NCBI GenBank assembly: GCA_008828725.1
Contig: MEHQ01000528.1
Span: 42,255-106,254, forward strand
DNA length: 64,000 nucleotides
Direction of reading: 5' to 3'
From: Saccharina japonica
Taxonomy: Eukaryota; Sar; Phaeophyceae; Laminariales; Laminariaceae
Shown here: positions 1-13,400 of the stretch, piece by piece
How positions within the stretch are numbered: position 1 is the first letter of the stretch
Layout: each line of letters starts with the position of its first letter
Notes under the pieces: generated by a model
The model's database searches: none
What the model was told of the DNA's origin: nothing
The model's input: only the letters and a program-made list of their open reading frames with translations
Translations under genes and position numbers: made by a program

Positions 1-572
1 GTTTTCGTTCATGTGTTTGTTTTTGTATTGTTTTTGTTTTCGTTTTTCGTTTTCGTTTTCGTTTTTGTTTTTCGTTTTTTCTCGTCCTTAGGCGGATGGG
101 TACGTAGGATATAAACCTTAAGCTCACCACATTTCCACACATATATATATATATGCTCTGATCGTAAATACAAGCCACGTTTAGACTCTGATGTGAACAT
201 ATAATGGGCACTATATCCCCGGACATAGACGCGCGCTGCAGTAGAGGTATATATATATAATATGGCTGTAGAGGAGTGCTGTATCCCCCAGAAGCGAAGC
301 GAACCATTGAAAGCAAAACAGCTCGCGTATGGTTACCACTGTGAAGGAGCGCTGTACCCCCAAAAATAAAAGCTAGGAAAAGTTAGCAAGCAAGAAAACC
401 AACCCTTCATGACCCCTGCTGCATTCATTTTGCATTTCGTTTCTGCACTGCCGGCTCTCTCGCGGGTGTATATATATATGTACTGTATATATACCGATCT
501 CGCAAAAACGAAAACACACAACAACAACAAAAAACGAAACACGAAATGCGCAACATATTATTCATAAAACAG
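1..572 (+). other. Intron 1 remnant of the truncated duplicate copy
   Basis: This stretch closely matches 2118-2730, which is intron 1 of the downstream gene. Both share the CGTTTTTGTTTT-type low-complexity run, a short TATATA tract and the same acceptor before the next exon. No independent gene is visible. The exon 1 that should precede it would lie outside the window. Confidence 0.6.
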
Positions 573-1352
573 GTTTTTGTGTGAAATCTCCATACTGTAC
601 GCGGCCGAGGGAGGGTTCGAGCTCCCGCAGCGCTCATTCGAGGCCATGGTCAAGATCGCCCACCACTACAACTACAACACGCCGGCCTGGACCATGTCCT
701 CGCTCGACGTTAGCGACGTGCTCTTGGAAACGGACGCGTCGGGGGGAGAAGCGACTAACTCTGTACAAACACCACCACCACCAACAACAACACCGGCGGC
801 GTCGACTGCGGCGGCGGCGGCGGCAGATGGAGGCACACCCGCAGCAGCAGCAGCCACTGTTCCGGTGGCGGCGGCGGTAGACGACCGGCGTCGCGGAAGA
901 ACATCATCCTCATCATCATCGTCGTGGTCACCGGCTTCAGCGATGAAGCCTGTCAAGGCGGTGGATGATGCCCCTGTTGGTGGCGGGGACGACGGTGTCG
1001 GCGGCGGCGGCGGCAACGGAAGGCAGCAGCAGCAGCAGCAGCAGTCACCATCATCATCATCGGCGGCGCCAGTTCAGTCATCGTCGAAAAGTAATCACTC
1101 TGGGGGTGACGACCGGCACGCAGTAGGGACTCAACCCGGCGGCGTACGGTGTTCTTTGCAAGGGAACAACGCGACGGGCGTGGCGGGGGGCGGCGGCGGC
1201 GGCGGCGGCGGACGGCGCGGTCCCGAGTGGGCGTCGAGGGTGCGAGAGCTGACGAGGCTGTGGGTGCGGGCGGTGGGGTCGCTGTGCTGCCCGTCTCACG
1301 CCGAGCTTTGGGTGCCTATGATCGATGCGGGGATGATCGGCGCGTTGAACAG
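573..1352 (+). pseudogene. Truncated duplicate of exon 2 of the armadillo-like gene
   Basis: The reading frame is open from the acceptor at 571-572 to a GTGAGA donor at 1353. It encodes the same product as 2731-3519: a short N-terminal helix region, a long Ala/Gly/Ser/Gln/Pro-rich linker, and a conserved end with the motif WVRAVGSLC. It is 9 bp shorter than the downstream copy, through a GCG repeat, and differs at a handful of bases. Exons 3-10 do not follow. The similarity stops at the single N at 1396, only 43 bp into the intron. I therefore read it as a truncated duplicate or an unmerged allele rather than a working gene. Confidence 0.6.
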
Positions 1353-1883
1353 GTGAGAGAAACAGAGTCCCACAGGTACTACGGTAAAAGCACGCNCTAC
1401 GACAGCGCCTAAAAACTTGTGCCTTGCCAGAGGCGTTTTTGTTTTTTTGGCTCAGTGCCTACTTACTACACAACAGTAGCAGTACACTAGCAGTACACAA
1501 CCTTTCGCCACAAAGAGCAACCACAAGGCGCAGTACACACACGTCACCTTTCACGGCAAATAAAGAGGCAAGAAACAACAATATCGTCATCACCATCACC
1601 ACTGACTTGCTTCTGTGACTGATGGATTCCGAAGGACTGACTGGGGGGCTGGTATATAATCCGACGACCTTTAGTTTGCGATCATTCACCACAAAGAGTC
1701 AACCAACTACCACATCACAATAGGACACCATAAAGCGAACAAACACACGATCGTCCCTTCCCCCCCCCCTTTGTCGTATGACCATGCTTCTTTTTCCTTG
1801 ATCCTCCTCGTCCTCCTCCTTCCTCGTCCATCCGGCGCCTTTGGCCCGAAAAAAAAAAGCAGAACAACAACACCTCGGCGTTG
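1353..1883. other. Assembly seam (N at 1396) and upstream flank
   Basis: Similarity to the downstream copy (intron 2 start) ends exactly at the N at 1396. From 1397 to 1883 the sequence is unique in the window and should contain the promoter and 5' UTR of the gene starting at 1884. It is rich in ACAACA and TCCTCC strings. I see no clear core promoter motif and no gene. Confidence 0.5.
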
Positions 1884-4800
1884 ATGTCACGATCGAGCAT
1901 GACCAAAGACACCGCCTTCCCGCCCTCGGAACGGAGCATGAGCTGTGGAGGAGGAGGGGGAGGAGACGACGGCGAGGTGGGGGCGGCGGAGCTAACGCCG
2001 AACGCTCCCTCGCCGGAGGGCTACAACGATCCGCAGCCTCTGCTGTACGGCGGCGGGGAAGAGGCCGCTGCGATTGCCAGTCGGTACGCGGGATAAAACG
2101 CAAAATGTTGTCTATTTTTGTTTTCGTTTTTGTTTTCGTTTTTGTTTTTGTTTTCGTTTTTGTTTTTCGTTTTTGTTTTCGTTTTCGTTTTTGTTTTTCG
2201 TTTCCGTTTTCGTTTTCGTTTTTTGTTTTTCGTTTTTCGTTTTTTCTCGTCCTTAGGCGGATGGGTACATAGAACATACACCTTAAGCCCACCACATTTC
2301 CACCTATACGCTCTGGCCATAAATACAATCCACGTTTAGACTCTGATGTGAACATCAAATGGGTACTATATTCCCGGACATAGACACGTGCTACAGTAGT
2401 AGAGGGGTATACGAAGTATGGCTGTAGAGGAGTGCTGCATCCCCAGAAGCGAAGCGAATCATTGAAAGCAAAACAGCTCGTGTGTGTGTACCACCGTTAT
2501 GCAGGAGCGCTGTACCCCAAAACAAGAGCTAGGAAAAGCTAGCAAGCAAGAAAACCAACCCTTCATGACCCCTGCTGCATTCATTCTGCATTTTATTTCT
2601 GCACCGCCGGCTCTCTCGCGGGTGTATATATATACTGTATATACATACCGATCTCGCAAAAACGAAAACACACAACAATAACAACAAAAAAAACGAAACA
2701 CGAAACATGCAACATAATCATTCATGACAGGTTTTTGTGTGAAATCTCCATACTGTACGCGGCCGAGGGAGGGTTCGAGCTCCCGCAGCGCTCATTCGAG
2801 GCCATGGTCAAGATCGCCCATCACTACAACTACAACGCGCCAGCCTGGACCATGTCCTCGCTCGACGTTAGCGACGTGCTCTTGGAAACGGACGCGTCTG
2901 GGGAAGAAGCGACAAACTCTGAACAAACACCACCACCACCAACAACAACGCCGGCGGCGTCGACTGCGGCGGCGGCGGCGGCGGCGGCGGCAGATGGAGG
3001 CACACCCGCAGCAGCAGCAGCCACTGTTCCGGTGGCGGCGGCGGCAGACGACCGGCGTCGCGGAAGAACATCTTCCTCATCATCATCGTCGTGGTCACCG
3101 GCTTCAGCGATGAAGCCTGTCAAGGCGGTGGATGATGCCCGTGTTGGTGGCGGGGACGACGGTGTCGGCGGCGGCGGCGGCAACGGAAGGCAGCAGCAGC
3201 AGCAGCAGCAGTCACCATCATCATCATCGGCGGCGCCAGTTCAGTCATCGTCGAAAAGTAATCACTCTGGGGGTGACGACCGGCACGCAGTAGGGACTCA
3301 ACCCGGCGGCGTACGGTGTTCTTTGCAAGGGAACAACGCGACGGGCGTGGCGGGGGGCGGCGGCGGCGGCGGCGGCGGACGGCGCGGTCCCGAGTGGGCG
3401 TCGAGGGTGCGAGAGCTGACGAGGCTGTGGGTGCGGGCGGTGGGGTCGCTGTGCTGCCCGTCTCACGCCGAGCTTTGGGTGCCTATGATCGATGCGGGGA
3501 TGATCGGCGCGTTGAACAGGTGAGAGAAACAGAGTCCCACAGGTACTACGGTAAAAGCACGCAAATATTTGGGAGGAGGCTCGTTACTTGAGGAGCCCCG
3601 GACATCTGCTCTGACTTTGTTTTCACAAAGGTGGTATGATACGCTTATTCCGATGAGAAATCCCATGGGGCCAGGCATGAAAAAATGAAAAATGTTGTGA
3701 AAAAAAAATGGGATACGTGTATCAGATGACACCCGGCCCCCGTTTCGTACATTCTCCAAAGCCTACGGTACAACGCCATTGTTTTATTTTATGAATTCAT
3801 ACTATTTCAAGTCATTCATTAGTTTTCATTTTCGAAGGACACGATATGTTTCCTGTGGGTCTGGGTTGGGACCCGTAGCTTTACAGACCCTGCTTAAAAT
3901 CTCGCAACGAACGGGAAGATCAGGATCTGCAGGAGAAGTAGACGACCAACAGCAGGTCGTTGATCTGTCGGGAAAGTGTGACAATCCTTTGAAAATTGCA
4001 GGCTGCAAAAATAGGTTTTATCCCATATGTAAAGCATCGAAAACTATTTTTTAAGTTTTTGAAAAAAATGAAAATCATCCCTCCCGACTTAAACTACTAA
4101 CTGTACCTACCCCCCGCCCCGATTTTTGTTTTGACAAGGTGCGTATGTTCGGCTGCCCTCGCGGACGATGACGAGGGGCTAGCGATCTGCTCCTCGGCCC
4201 TGCGCAACCTCTCCACGGCGACCGCTCCTCGCTCGCTCCGGAGCGAACGCGCCGCCGCCAGTTTCGGGTGCGCGAAGCAGCTGCTGGCGTGCTGCCCGGA
4301 CCAGCCGCAGGTGCAGGTCGACTGCGCGGCGGCCATGGTGAACTTTGTCGACGCCTCTCAAGTGCAAGACCTCGAGGTGAGGTGTTCATGGTTCAAAATT
4401 AGACCCATTTAGAAGCAAGCAAGGTGTGCCCCGCATTTGCAAAAACAAAAATAAGAAGAAAAAAAAACATTTTTTCCCCACTATTGGGGGTAGGGAGGAA
4501 GAAGGTAAAAGTAAAAGGGGAGGAGGATAGGGCTGAGATTCATGGGAATCAAGCCTCGTCGGGGAAACGGACGGTAGGAGACAGCGGGGAGGGACGGACG
4601 GGGGGGTGTACTTCATATTCATGCATGGCCGTAGTCGTATGACCATAGACGATGGGGGGGGGGGGGGGGGGGGGGGCGTACTCATTTGGTGCTTGCCTTA
4701 GTCATTTGACCATTGACCACGCATCCCATTCGAGACGGAGCATACTCACGCGGTGCATGGCCGTACGTAGTCGTATGACCATAAGACCCTCGTATCCCTT

Positions 4801-5286
4801 ACAATGCCGGGACGGTGGAGCAACGCCGGGTTTCCACCGACCAGGCGCGGAAACTGCTTGTTTGCATCAAGCGCGAAGCGCGCCGTGAGGTATTTGGGCG
4901 AGCGAGTCAGTCGCATGAAGGTGTGGTCAAACTCCTATTTTTGTTTTGTTTTCTGATCCAGACGTATCCACATTCTCGGAAACATACTCAAAAAGGGATA
5001 CCTGGTACCTGGTACCTGGTATATATACGCGGGGTCAAATAGTTTTTTTTATAAATATTGGCAGGCGTTTTTTTATCAAATCTTGGCGGGCGTTTTTTAA
5101 TTCAGACATGTGCTTCTCGAGGATAGAGAAGCGCATTTTTGGTTCCGGCCAAAGGCAACGACCGTGCTATCCTTGTTTTTGGTTGCTTTGTTACTTTTTT
5201 GTTTTGCAGGATCTCGACGTGGTCGGACTCCTCGGGAAGTACTGCACCTTGTTCGAGGAGAAGGAGGAGGAGAAGAAGCAGGAGGA

Positions 5287-5317
<31 letters not shown>

Positions 5318-7433
5318 CGACCGCTCGACCTCGAGAAAGCTCGTGGGGGAGCTTGCGGTGTACAGGTAAAAGATCAGATAGGTCATCACATTTGTTTTTT
5401 TTTTCTTCTCCAGTTTTTTGTTTTTGCAAACGAAATTACCGATTACTACGCGGACGTATATACTTAGGGTAAGAAAGAGGGTCTGATGTATTCCCGCGCG
5501 GAAAATTTTATAAAAAGGCACGAAGCCTAGTGGGGACGGGAGGAGAGGAGGGCCTGTTGTATGGCCCCGAATCTGTCTTACGACTATACCTGGTATGCTG
5601 TTGGGGGGAGAGAGAGAGATAAAGAAGGGCCACGATTATTAATGAGGAAGACAAAAAGAAGAAGAAAAACAAACAAACGAACAAACTTGAGAACCCGCGT
5701 TTCCCATGGTCTACCCGTGGTTCCATAACCACGAAGCCGTAAATATAGGGGGGGGGGGGATGGGATGATGCGGGGTATCGTACGCAAGAACAGCCGTGCG
5801 CCTTGTTCTCGTGCCTTGCCTGTATAATTGGCGGGCTTATTTCTCTCGCAACGGTCGCCAACGATTTTAGCTCATTCGATATAAACCGCTTCCCGCCCGT
5901 CCTGGATGGATGAAAGACCGTGCGTGTGTGTGTGTGTTTTTTTTTGTGTTGTTTTATTTTCGCTTGTCGCCCGTGTCAGTTTTGGTTTCGACCCCGCCCG
6001 CCTCCCCGCTAAGTTGTGCCAGCTTGTCCCGTCCTGATGCATTACAAAACGCGTTGTGCGTTTGTTGGTTGTGTGTTCGTTTTTTTTTTTCGCCTGTCCC
6101 CCGTGTCATTGGTTTGCACGGCCACCCCCCCCCCCTCCCCTTAGAGATAGATGGTGGCCACAAGAGAAGGCGAAACAGGAAGGGACGAGATATAACAAAA
6201 AAGGTCCTTGTAATTTATAATGGAAAAAAACGTAGACGCCCAAATGTTGGAGCGTGTTCTCATTAGGATCAGAACGGTCTCCGTCTCGAAAGGGATGCGT
6301 GTCAATGCCAAATGCTAAGCGCAAGCCAACAAAGAGTACGCCTCCCCCCCCGCGCCCCCCTCCTGCCCGTCTCGATAGGATGCGATACAATGTCAAATGA
6401 CTCAGGCGAGCAACAAATGAGTATGCCCCCTCCCGCCCCGCTCCCTTCCCCCCCCCGAGTGCAGCTTGTCCAAGCTGTGCACGCGCGACTTCGTGCCGAA
6501 GGGCGACCGCGTCGTCGCCACCATCACCACGATGATGGACTTCAACCCACAGGTAAGAAAATAAAATATGTGACGACGAGCGAAACAAAAAAACTGATTT
6601 CATGACGCCTGCCTGCTGCTACGACAGAAGCGCGCCATGTTTTTTTTCTGAGTGTGGTCACTCGAGGAGCTCTTATCTATATATACACACCTCACCCAAA
6701 GAGAAAGTTTATTATTAGGAATCGGGAACCGATATAAAACAAACTGTAGTTTGTTGTTCTAGAGAGAATTTAGCGTTATGGTTCATATTCTTTGGCCGAG
6801 TACGAAGCACGTATGATAGCGCACTTCACAGCAGCAGCTGGCATTGTTTGGTTGATAACTGATTTTGGAGGGTAAAATAAGAAGTTCTATTGTACGTACC
6901 CGACGAAGGAATCCCATGGCTTTATGAAGTACACACAACGAAAAATACTGCAACACAAGAATGAAATTCCGACGATTGTTTGTTAACCCTTATAGGACTG
7001 GAGTCCCGTTTTGGGGACAAATTACTTACAATTAGAGTGGTTTGTCCCCAAAAAGGGACTGGAGTCTTAAATGGGTTAAGGAGCTCTTGTCATTCAGAAA
7101 CCGTGTCCGCGCGGTGTGAATGGTGGAGAGAGGTTTCCCCAGCAGGGGACAACCTACAACGCTAAAATTCCCCCGCCCTCGATCCTCATGATTCCCACAC
7201 ATCATCAACGGTTTTTACTCAAAAATGGGGGATGTATGGCCCGACGGGTCGCCGAAAGAATGTGATGTATAGTCTAAAGCGCTAGAGAAACGAACCAGGA
7301 GGCATGGTGGGTCATGACGGTGCCGTCCCTGCGTACCCTGTGACCATCTTCAACATCCTCCTGTGGAGTTCACCGAATAAGTATAGAATATTTATGTTGA
7401 CGTATAATACCCGCTGGTACGATATCGAAAAAG

Positions 7434-7470
<37 letters not shown>

Positions 7471-10400
7471 GCTGTTGTTGTTGTCTTTGTTTTTTTTTTT
7501 TTTTCCCCATCCCATTTGTTGTCTTCGCCCTTCTTTTCTCTCTCCCTCTTCACGTAGCCGTAGCTCAGATCCGGGGTCACTAAGTAGGCTCTTCTCCCCC
7601 CTCCCCACTACGGTACGTGCCTTGCATTTTTATCGCGAGAAGATTTTACGAGCACTTTCTTCCCTCGTCGACTCGCGTCGATCGGCTCCTATAATACCAC
7701 TACTATTTGTAGTCTCGCCTTATTGAGCCCCTCCTCGTCCTCTCTCCTCCTTGTGCGCCGCCCTGTCCTATGTTTCGTTCGCTTTCGTACCCAACCCGAC
7801 AGACAATCAAACGATTGGACGAGCTCGTGAAAACGTTGGTGAGCCCATCCCTGCCGCCCCGTGGGCCTTGGAAGTTTCTCCAGCCGAACAAGGACCTGGG
7901 ATCAACAGTACTGCCCTTGCTGGACAAACGCTTCGAACACCCGAGGTGCACAAAACAAAACTGACAACCTCTTTTGTTTTCCCGCGGTATCATCTCCTTA
8001 ACCAACCAAAATCAAATTTACTATTACTGTTTGTAGTAATTGTTTTGCCTCTTTTAGTATTTAACGTACCACTCTAGCCGATAATATAGTCACCGCTTTG
8101 GACTCTTATGTTAATATCGAATAGGGTTTATATTCCAGATCCGAGTGGTATTTTTTACTGCGTCTCACCCACTCAGATGTAGATACATATATATTTTAAA
8201 TAATGTCTCGGATTTCTTTGATTACAGTTTACAGTAGTGCCTGGTATGCATTTAATATAGAACTACGAGCGTAACCATAGACTTGTTTGGGCTGCTGGTC
8301 GGTGTTACTTTCCCGGTTACTCTCCCGCTGGTGGCTACTTTTGTTGTTATTTTAGCTTTTTCTTTAGCTTTTTCTTTCTCCGTGTTCTTCGTAGTAGCTG
8401 GTACATTAAACGAACGATTGTGGCTATCTTGAACTCCCGGGGGTGTCGCAAGCTGAAAATAAGGGAGTTCTAACACAGCAGGCGTTGCTTCCTGGTACGA
8501 GCTATACTCCCACGTAGCCACCGGGCAAGAACGAAAAACACAACAACAAAGCTCTTGAAAGAAAAACAAAAACATAATCACGCAACTTGTAAAAGCTGAG
8601 TTTCAACCATTCAGTTGAGATCGTACTCAAAGCTGACGTTTTAATCACGAGAAATCACGAACTACCCAGCCTAGCGAACGACCGCTGTCCAGTTGCAAGC
8701 AACAGCCCTGTCTGTTCGCGTGTTCTACCAGTCTACCAGCACCGTTCCGTGCGGTATCCACTTGGTATTCCCACAAGCGCGATCAACCAAACAATGACCG
8801 CTTCTCCTGCACGTGAGCTACGTACTACGTGCTCAGCGAAATAATATGAACCATAACGCCGAATTCTCTCTAGAACAACAAACTGCAGATTATCCTTATA
8901 TCGGTTCCCGATCCCGAATAATTTTTTCCTTTTTTTTTTTTCAATTTTATAACCGAAGAAGAAGAAGAAAAAAAAGTAAGCCACCGGGTAAGTACTGCAA
9001 CCGGTAACCGGGCAAAACGTAAACACCGACCAGTCCATGCATGCGAGTTTATCGTTAGTTCTACACAAGATCCTGCAACGACAACCTCGTAACGGCAGGT
9101 GAAAATCTGACCGGTACGAGATGAATCTAGCTGTAGATGATCTGCAATAGTAGTAGATCGTGATCTGTGAGGAGACGGACGTTTCAACCGGTTGCCCCTC
9201 GAGCCAAAAACGCGTCACATCACCACCAGCTACTACTACTACGTGGTCTACTATAGTGCCACCGACAACCAAAAGTCGCTGCGCGATAATATAACGACGA
9301 CGACGACGATAAACAACGTTCATTTTTGCTTTAAGAACAGGTCGGCGGGATCGGGACAACAAGGGCGGACGGGAGACGCCGCGTCGTCAGCAAGCAGGAG
9401 GGGGCAGAGCGAGGAGGACCGTAAGCTCCCGGGGGGGAGCGTGAGGTGGGAGCTCCAGCTGTTCGTCGGCGGCGAGGAGAATGTGGAGCCGTCAATGTGA
9501 GCGAAACCGCACGCGGAAGGTTCTTTTCAAGGCTATCAATGAAAAAGGTCCCCTTAGTTGTTGTTTGTCAGCATGGATGACTATGGATGACTATTTCTTG
9601 TTTTTTTGCGCGTTTGTCTTGGTTTTGCCTCTGGCGGGGTCGTTCGATTGAAAAGTGGGTGTGCCCCGGCTCGTTCGTGGTATGAGCGAATCTGGGAGAG
9701 AGGTCAACCGTAACCAGTTTTTGGCCGGGCGGGCGTACTTACTGTAGCAAGAAAGAGCTTCTCCTATGACGAACGAACGACAACTCATCGTATATAGGGC
9801 AGTACGTCATCCCATCATCGCCTGGACGCGAAAAAAAAAAAAAACGCCGTGCGAATCAACCGGCACTAAATAATTTGCACAAGGATAGAAAAAAAATATC
9901 AACAACGCTGAAGCAGTACGTAGTACTGCTGTCGTTTTGACCCTAGGCAGCTTTAAATCGCATCCCATACTATACGTGGCAGTCTCTTTTCTCCGCCGAC
10001 CGTTCACCTCGAAGATTATCCACGCAAGCGCCTGCTCATACAAAAACTCACAACGAAAACCGGACGCGTGCTACGATAGAGGTACTAGGTATACCTTTTT
10101 TGGCTGAACGTTTCGTGAATGACCTGTTAGGCTCCTTAACCCAAATCGTCGGAATGTTCCATTCTTGCGATGAAGAAACATTTTCGTTGTATACTTAGGG
10201 CGCGATGAGATTATTCTCGGTTAGCACTTCATTTCCTCCGAAGAATCATGTTTTACTTGTGTTGAGTGACAGAGACGCTCAACTGAAAGCCTAAGGCCCG
10301 AATTAACGAGTATAAAATAAATTCAATTCGGAAAAAATAAAATCAAATTCGCTTTTCATTGGTCAACACACGCACCAGCACCAAATATTATGCCCAAGAT

Positions 10401-13400
10401 CCTAATTTTGGTGCTGGTGCGTGTGTTGACCAATGAAAAGCGGATTTGATTTTTTTTTTCCAAATTGATTTTTTTCTTCTTCGTTAAAACGGGCCCTTAG
10501 GGCCCGTATTAACGAGTATAAAATAAATTCAATTTGGAAAAATAAAAATAAAAATTCGCTTTTCATTGGTCAACACACGCACCAGCACCAATTTTTATGC
10601 CCCAAGATCCTAATCTTTGGTGCTGGTGCGTGTGTTGACCAATGAAAAGCGGATTTGAATAAAAAAAATTCCAAATTGAATTTTTTTCTTCTTCGTTAAA
10701 ACGGGCCCTTAACCCAATATCGTCGGAATGTCATACTTGTTCGGCATTCATATCTGTTGTATACCAGGACCATGGGATGGTTCATCGGGTTTATAGCACT
10801 TTCCATATTTGGCAAACTAAGTTTCTGGGCGAGTACTGTGCTCCTCAAGTTAGGAGCCCTAGAAAAAATGAGGGGCCCCTCTACCATGGTAAGGGCCGGT
10901 TTAAACGAAGAAAAAAAAAATCAATTTGGAAAAAAAAAAAATCAAATCCGCTTTTCATTGGTCAACACGCGCACCAGCACCAAATATTAGGATCTTGGGG
11001 TGTGCAGGTGCGTGTGTTGACCAATGAAAAGCGATTTTTTATTTTTATTTTTCCAAATTGAATTTATTTTATACTTGTTAATATGGGCCCTAAGGCTACA
11101 GGATTGCTGTTCATCGGGTTTACAGCACTTTTTTATTCCTCTATCGGGTGAGGTCGTATAGAGGTCCTAAAGTGACCACCCTTATGAGGCAAAAATCACG
11201 GTGCACCTCTATCGTATATAGCATGCGTCTACAACGGGTATATACGAACAGGCAGAACCATATATATATATTTTAATCCTCTGCGCAACGCCCGACGCCC
11301 GTCGTCGTCATTGCTAACACTCTTTGCACTCTGCACTCTGCACTCTCGCTCTCTCAGACGGGCCCGCGGCAGAGTGCCGGCAGCGCTTCTGCAGCTCTCC
11401 AAGACCAAAGCTGGGCAAACGTTGCTCCAGGGTCCCAACAAGCTGCAGGACCCGGCCGCAAACACCGCGGGAGCGGCCAAAGCAACACCCGGTGGCACTG
11501 AAGGAGGAGGAGGAGGAGGTGATGGTAATGCGGAAGACGGCAGTTGCGCGTCTACAAGCGGTGCCACCGGTAAAAAGGGGGAGGCGCCGTCGGTTGAGGG
11601 TGGCGGCAAGCCCGGGGCGGCGGCGGCGGCGACCGGGGGGGCTGGCGGGCGGAAGGGTTTCGACTCGAAGCAGATGCTGAGGAGAGCCGCGGCGAGGCTG
11701 ACGGTAGTGATTTCGGAGACGGCAGTGGTGAGAACATACACGTTAAACAACCCCCTTTTTAAGAGCGCACTCCCCTTTCGGGTACAAGTTACTTGAGTTT
11801 AGACTAAGATGTTGGTTTGTGTGGCAAGTGCAGTAGTAAAATAGTTAAGGGCGAATGCTCGTATTAACATATCACACAGTAGTGGCATCGAAATATTGTA
11901 TGGAATAACCTACTACTGTATGTCCTTCACGAGGGATGGATGAACGTAACACATAAGCGGCCGAAGTGTCACACAACTTGCTGAATATGAGTTGCGACTC
12001 TTTTCTTCAAACGGGCGAACTCACAGCTGAAGTAAATGTTTACAAACAGCTTAATGTAAACATGTTTTGGAGGTCTTAAGTTGAGGGTCTCCGTGACACA
12101 CCCAACCCCCGTCAGCTTTTGCTGTCCCGCCTCTTCCGAGCTTAACATGGAGCACAGAGGCCGTTGAGAGTGAAGTGTGATTGTGACATTGAGGAGGGGG
12201 GGGGTCTCGTTGCATGAGTCTTGCGTTTGTCATATTACGTCTTCGCATCACCTCGGTGTCTTTTCTCGCTTGAGCCCACTCCGATAGTTCTGCATTTGAC
12301 GACGAACGCAAGCGGCAAAGTGCCTTGCCGTACAAGGGCCCTTGGGCGGGACCGGTATAGTCGGTAGATAAGACTTGAAAAACTAATCATATGATACGAG
12401 TGGAACGGTACTACTTTATGAACCCACTGCACCCAAGGCATTTTGTTGTTGTTGTTGCTTTTTGTTTGGAGTAAAAATAATCCATCAGGTATGCTGTTGT
12501 TCTATATTACTACGTAGCACGCGGCGGTCATCAACCCCCGCAGGTTTACTCCTCTCCCGACTTATCCACTCGCGCACCTTGCTATTGCGGCAGTCCGTTG
12601 CCGTGAGTAAACAATCACACGGTACCCCCCCCCCCCTCCTCCCACACCTTGCTTCCACCGCGCAATCTACGCTTTTATTTCGTCCGTCCTCACCTCCTGC
12701 CGTTCCTCCGCCTATAGGCAGCAAACGCTTTCAGCTCGAAGGCAGATGGACCGGTGAACGTGGAGAAGCGTATCCTGCGAAACCCCGTGCTGACCGCGGA
12801 CGACCCTCCCTTCGAACTGCCATGGTTGCTCAAGCACGACAATGTATGTATGCATGCATGCATGCATGCGTGTGCCTTGTCTGTTTTTGTGCTATGCTTG
12901 GTGTAGCGCAAAGCACACAAGAGAATATAGGCAGACGAAACAAGCAACGCGAGTTGATCGACTCGGACGGCACTACGTACGATATTGCCGTCTGCTAATA
13001 GGTGCACTACACACCGCCGCGATAATCAAGCACAGGGAAAGTAGGGGGGGGGGGGCAGGCCGATTGGCGCGCTCTAGCTTGTTGATGACGGAACCACCGT
13101 ACGTAGTGCTACCCTTTACAAGAGGGAAAATCATACCGAATGAATCGTCACGTAATCCCATTTCTTCCCTCCTTTCCTTCGCCCCCCCCACCCTCCCTCA
13201 TTCTCCCCACCGCCATCCTACAGACCGACCGCCTCCGGTTGCTCCAGAAATCTCTCTCTGGGGCCCCATCTACCTCGTGGTTATCAAGCCCAATGTCGAC
13301 GCTGCAAGGCGACAGCACAGCAGCAGTAGGTGGCAAACAAAAACCGCCCGGCGGTACCAGCACCGGCGAAAACATCGGTATCGTTCACGCGACAGCGAGG

